Below are positions 61,169 to 64,000 of a stretch of DNA of 64,000 bases, piece after piece (position 1 is the stretch's first letter; the number at the start of each line of letters is the position of its first letter). The stretch spans positions 836,376-900,375 of the forward strand of contig NZ_LMDE01000001.1 of the NCBI RefSeq assembly GCF_001425025.1, in the 5' to 3' direction. This DNA comes from Nocardioides sp. Root122. Its GTDB lineage: Bacteria > Actinomycetota > Actinomycetes > Propionibacteriales > Nocardioidaceae. Made by a program: the position numbers and the translations under genes. The notes under the pieces are model-generated. The model made no database searches. It had not been told where the DNA came from and saw only the letters and a list, made by a program, of their open reading frames with translations.

Positions 61169-62329
61169 TCACCTGCGGGCGCGACCGGCTCCCAGCGGCA
61201 CCGCCTGCGGGCGGCTCCACTCGTCGGGCGGTCGCACCGCGGCGGGACCGCCGACGAGCCAGACCTCGCCCCACTGCACGCCGGCGAGCCAGTCGCCGTC
61301 CGCCAGGAGCGGCCGCAGCCGGGCCAGGTCGCCGACCTCGAGACCGGTGACCAGCACCCGGTCGGCCGGGTCCAGCGAGGCCAGCGCCACGGGCAGCTCG
61401 GGGAGCTGGAGGGCGGTCATCGAGACGGGGCGTCCGTCGCGCTCGAGCACCACGGGCCATCCGGCACGCGCGGCGAAGCCGCCGACCCGGTCGACGTTGA
61501 CCAGGTGCAGCGGGTGGGTGCTCGACCAGTCGACGAGGTCGACCTCGTGCGCGATGTCGGCGAGCACGACCGGGATCGCAAGCTCCGCGCGCACCTGCGC
61601 GGCCAGTCGGGACTGCCGCAGCCAGGTGCGGCGCCAGCCGTGGCTGCGCACCAGCGGCAGCCGGCGCCAGTCCGGTCCGCGCGCGCCGACCGTGCCGCAG
61701 CTGGTGTGGATCGGCTGGAGCGCGGGGTAGCGGTCGCCGACGTGCCGGTGGGCCTCGTCGAGCCGCGCCAGGTTGGTGGTCATGCTGTTGTGGGTGATCG
61801 CCGTGTCGACCGCGCCGGCCAGCCGGCCCCGGGCGCGCACGCGCAGGGAGTACTCGACGGCGTAGGCGTGCCAGGCCAGCTCGGGGTCCTCGCTGAGCGG
61901 CTCGGCGAGCAGGTCCTCGCGCCGGGCTATGACCAGGACCTCGTCGAGCGTGTCCACCGGCACGGGGCTCGGCGCGGGCTCACCGATCAGGATGACCCGG
62001 TCGCGCAGCCGGCCGGCCGAGGAGCGGGTCGCGGTCACGCCGTTGGCGCCGAGGATGCCCCAGCGCTCGTCCTCGAGCCAGGCCGCGCCGGCGGCGAGCT
62101 GGTCGACGTCGTGGAGGTAGACGTCCTGGTGGACCAGCACGACCACGTCGTGGTGCGCCAGCCGCACCGCGTGGTTGAGCGCGGCTCCCGCCGTGGAGAA
62201 GGCGTGGGTCGTGTTGTCGATCGGGAGGTACTCCACCTCGACCGGACCGTCGTACGCCTCGAGCGATCGGTCCAGGCAGTGGCGTCGTACGGCAGGGTCG
62301 TTGAACACGCACGCGATCGTCAGTCCCAC
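61169..62329 (-). CDS. Glycosyltransferase-like protein (GT2-related)
   Basis: This 386-aa protein begins GLTIACVFNDPAVRRHCLDRSL, resembling GT-A glycosyltransferases, with HHDVVVLVHQDVYLHDVDQL at the place of the metal-binding motif. The C-terminal 130 residues look like a separate alpha/beta domain. The GTG at 62329 is chosen because this conserved start follows at once; the open frame runs further upstream without similarity. Acceptor and donor are unknown. Confidence 0.75.
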   Translation of the reverse strand: MGLTIACVFNDPAVRRHCLDRSLEAYDGPVEVEYLPIDNTTHAFSTAGAALNHAVRLAHHDVVVLVHQDVYLHDVDQLAAGAAWLEDERWGILGANGVTATRSSAGRLRDRVILIGEPAPSPVPVDTLDEVLVIARREDLLAEPLSEDPELAWHAYAVEYSLRVRARGRLAGAVDTAITHNSMTTNLARLDEAHRHVGDRYPALQPIHTSCGTVGARGPDWRRLPLVRSHGWRRTWLRQSRLAAQVRAELAIPVVLADIAHEVDLVDWSSTHPLHLVNVDRVGGFAARAGWPVVLERDGRPVSMTALQLPELPVALASLDPADRVLVTGLEVGDLARLRPLLADGDWLAGVQWGEVWLVGGPAAVRPPDEWSRPQAVPLGAGRARR

Positions 62330-62444
62330 GGCGCGAGTCGACCACGGCGTCCGCGGCCGTCCACCGGTCGAGCGGCGACATCCCCCGAGTGGGGTACGCG
62401 CGTGCAGTGGTGTCCGGGTGATGCTGGGTGCCAGGGGGTACGTG

Positions 62445-63401
62445 ATGGCACGGAATCGACGCACGGCCGCGTTCGCCGTCGCGGCGCTGGTGGCTGCCGG
62501 TCTCGGCGCGGTCGGCTACCGCGCGCTGGCGCAGCCGGAGCCCTCGCCGGTCGAGGGCTCGGCGAGTGCGGCGTCCTCGTCGGGCGACGAGTCCCCGGAC
62601 GACGACGCTCCGGTCTTCCCGGGGCCGGACGACACCGGCGTACCGCCCGGGACGGAGCTGGAGCCGTACGCCGGTCCGTGCACGCTGGTCGAGACCGTCA
62701 CGCTGTCGGGCGTGGACGCCACTGGCGTGTGCCCGGCCATCGTGGTGCAGGCGCCCGGCGTGCGGATCGAGGACTCCCGCGTGCCGCGCGTGGAGTCCAC
62801 CGCGACCCAGGTCGACCCGACGTTCTCGGTCGAGGTGGTCGACTCGGACGTGGTCGCGGGCGAGTGGATCGGCGGCGCGGTGTGGGGCACCAACATCACC
62901 GTCCGCAGGACCGACGTGACCGGCGGTCAGCACAGCGTGCACTGCGGCAGCGACTGCGTGGTCGAGGACTCCTGGCTGCACGACCAGTTCAACCCCGAGG
63001 GTGAGGCCGCCCACAACAACGCCTTCATCACCAACGGCGGCACCGACATGGTGGTGCGCCACAACACGCTCCACTGCACGTCGACGCTCAACGCCACCGG
63101 TGGCGGCTGCACGGCCGACCTCTCGCTCTTCGGCGACTTCGAGCCGGTGCGCGACGTCCTCGTCGAGAACAACCTCCTCAAGGCCAACGGCGAGTCGATC
63201 TCCTTCTGCGCCTACGGCGGCGATGCCCCCGGCAAGCCCTTCCCCGAGGCCACCGGCATCGTCTTCCGCGGCAACGTCTTCGAGCGCGGCACCAACGACA
63301 TGTGCGGCGTCTACGGCCCCGTCACCTCCTTCAATGCCACCTCCGCCGGCAACGCCTGGCAGGACAACACCTGGGACGACGGCAGCCCCCTCACCCCCTA
63401 G
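62445..63401 (+). CDS. Secreted right-handed beta-helix protein
   Basis: This 318-aa exported protein has an N-terminal signal or anchor segment (residues 8-30) and an acidic Ser/Asp/Pro linker. A parallel beta-helix domain (about 75-318) shows the repeated pattern of short strands and N/D turns (NITVRRTDVTGGQHSV, DCVVEDSWLHDQ, MVVRHNTLHC). Such folds bind or cleave polysaccharides, but no catalytic set is evident. Cys residues are likely paired outside the cell. The stop codon touches a repeat array. Confidence 0.82.
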   Translation: MARNRRTAAFAVAALVAAGLGAVGYRALAQPEPSPVEGSASAASSSGDESPDDDAPVFPGPDDTGVPPGTELEPYAGPCTLVETVTLSGVDATGVCPAIVVQAPGVRIEDSRVPRVESTATQVDPTFSVEVVDSDVVAGEWIGGAVWGTNITVRRTDVTGGQHSVHCGSDCVVEDSWLHDQFNPEGEAAHNNAFITNGGTDMVVRHNTLHCTSTLNATGGGCTADLSLFGDFEPVRDVLVENNLLKANGESISFCAYGGDAPGKPFPEATGIVFRGNVFERGTNDMCGVYGPVTSFNATSAGNAWQDNTWDDGSPLTP

Positions 63402-63784
63402 CGCCAGCGAGCCTCGACACCACGCCCCTTGGTCACCCTCTCGGTGGTTGAGGTGCGAGCGCGAGCGAGCCTCGAAACCACGCCCGCCCCCCGTTGGTCG
63501 ACCTCTCGCTGGTTGAGGTGCGAGCGCCAGCGAGCCTCGAAACCACGCCCGCCCCCTGTCAACCCCGGTGGTTGAGGTGCGAGCGCCAGCGAGCCTCGAA
63601 CCCACGCCCCTTGGTCACCCTCTCGGTGGTTGAGGTGCGAGCGCCAGCGAGCCTCGAAACCACGCCCGCCCCCTGTCAACCCCGGTGGTTGAGGTGCGAG
63701 CGCCAGCGAGCCTCGAACCCACGCCGGCCCCACGCTTGCCCTCGCTGGTCGAGGAGAGACGGAGTCCCGTCACGAGACCCCTCA
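63402..63784. repeat. Array of REP-like hairpin repeats
   Basis: Five full copies of GGTTGAGGTGCGAGCG(C)CAGCGAGCCTCGAA(A/C)CC start at about 63446, 63511, 63570, 63628 and 63687. A half copy begins right at the preceding stop codon, and a related GGTCGAGG...CACGAGACCCC element lies at 63745-63784. Copies at 63570 and 63687 and their flanks repeat with a 117-bp period. This fills most of the 507-bp gene-free stretch 63402-63908. Confidence 0.88.
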
Positions 63785-63895
63785 ACAACCAAGTGGTGAG
63801 TGGCCCAGCGACGGACGAGCAAGGCGTAGCGAGACCTGCTCACGGGACGCCTCCACAGATCCACTTCGTCGCCGGCGAGTGTCGGTGGCGCGCGG

Positions 63896-63901
63896 TAGAA
63901 T
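63896..63901 (+). promoter_or_regulatory. -10 box TAGAAT for a leaderless gene at the window end
   Basis: TAGAAT is followed by seven bases and ATG at 63909. The bases TCGAAC next to it may be half of a LexA-type site. Confidence 0.55.
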
Positions 63902-63908
63902 CGAACAC

Positions 63909-64000
63909 ATGAGCGAGGCAGTGAAGCAGGGCGCGGAGAGGGTCGCAGACGACCTCTCTGCCACTGCCCTGCTCGCGCTCGCTCGTGATCGCCGGGCCAC
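63909..64000 (+). CDS. Start of an unknown protein (cut by the window end)
   Basis: Thirty codons are visible (MSEAVKQGAERVADDLSATA, then LLALARDRRA). They suggest a soluble helical start. In Nocardioides-like genomes DUF222/HNH endonucleases often begin this way next to such repeats, but the fragment is too short to assign. Confidence 0.5.
   Translation, partial: MSEAVKQGAERVADDLSATALLALARDRRA

Noticed and set aside
63402..63784. CRISPR-like array
   Set aside because: Repeats are palindromic and the spacers are themselves repeated. No cas gene is nearby, so this is a REP-type array.
63398..63864. Open frames giving a repetitive Arg/Leu/Gly protein across the repeat array
   Set aside because: The protein repeats only restate the DNA hairpin repeats, and no start signal or family is present.

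Overview
The window is high-GC DNA of an actinobacterium, most likely a Nocardioides-like member of the Nocardioidaceae. The support is GTG starts, tightly overlapping genes, a coproporphyrin-type haem branch, TANNNT -10 boxes with many apparently leaderless mRNAs, and hairpin repeats of the GGTTGAGG...CCTCGAAACC type. Genus assignment is inference from gene content and style.

Layout. 1-8984 is housekeeping and stress genes: a DUF4349 lipoprotein (cut by the window edge), a NYN-domain protein, hemG/hemY and hemQ for haem, a lipoprotein, a flavin oxidase with a divergent LuxR regulator, msrB, and a stand-alone LigD-type polymerase. 9134-13033 holds a fused GT4-Stealth protein and a sulfotransferase. 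13034-13357 is non-coding and carries three 61-nt hairpins with covarying stems. 13358-18556 holds a small unknown protein, an ATP-dependent DNA ligase and a four-gene ABC-2 exporter operon. A tRNA-Gln(UUG) with unusual geometry follows at 18730. 18878-25444 looks like a dormancy/hypoxia group (zinc alcohol dehydrogenase, DUF4389 protein, trehalose-synthase-type glycosyltransferase, SulP transporter) with two matching GGGAC...GRCCCT boxes. 25547-32359 is core metabolism: glmU, prs, pepN, the L25/Ctc ribosomal protein gene and pth.

32496-63401 is one large exopolysaccharide locus. A + strand operon (33426-40996) encodes a GT2, a WbpD-like acetyltransferase, a WbpB-like dehydrogenase, an SDR epimerase, two DegT aminotransferases, a PglD-like acyltransferase and a fused Alg14-Alg13-type transferase. 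A 1588-aa secreted DUF4082 protein, a Wzx flippase and a glycosyltransferase follow. A - strand operon running from 60561 down to 49100 encodes an acyl carrier protein, an acyltransferase with a fused pseudo-ACP, AsnB, a divergent NadE-like enzyme, a Wzz-like protein, a GT2, an acyl-CoA ligase, a PLP decarboxylase, a second ACP, a second Wzz-like protein and a Wzy-type polymerase. A divergent acpS probably arms the ACPs.

Working model (inference): the + operon makes a di-amino or amidated nucleotide sugar. The - operon loads a small amino or carboxylic acid on a dedicated ACP, decarboxylates it, and transfers it to the glycan. AsnB and the NadE-like enzyme form amides, and Wzx/Wzy/Wzz export and polymerise the product. 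The ligase/decarboxylase/ACP trio resembles the set known from exosortase-A loci, but no exosortase is visible here.
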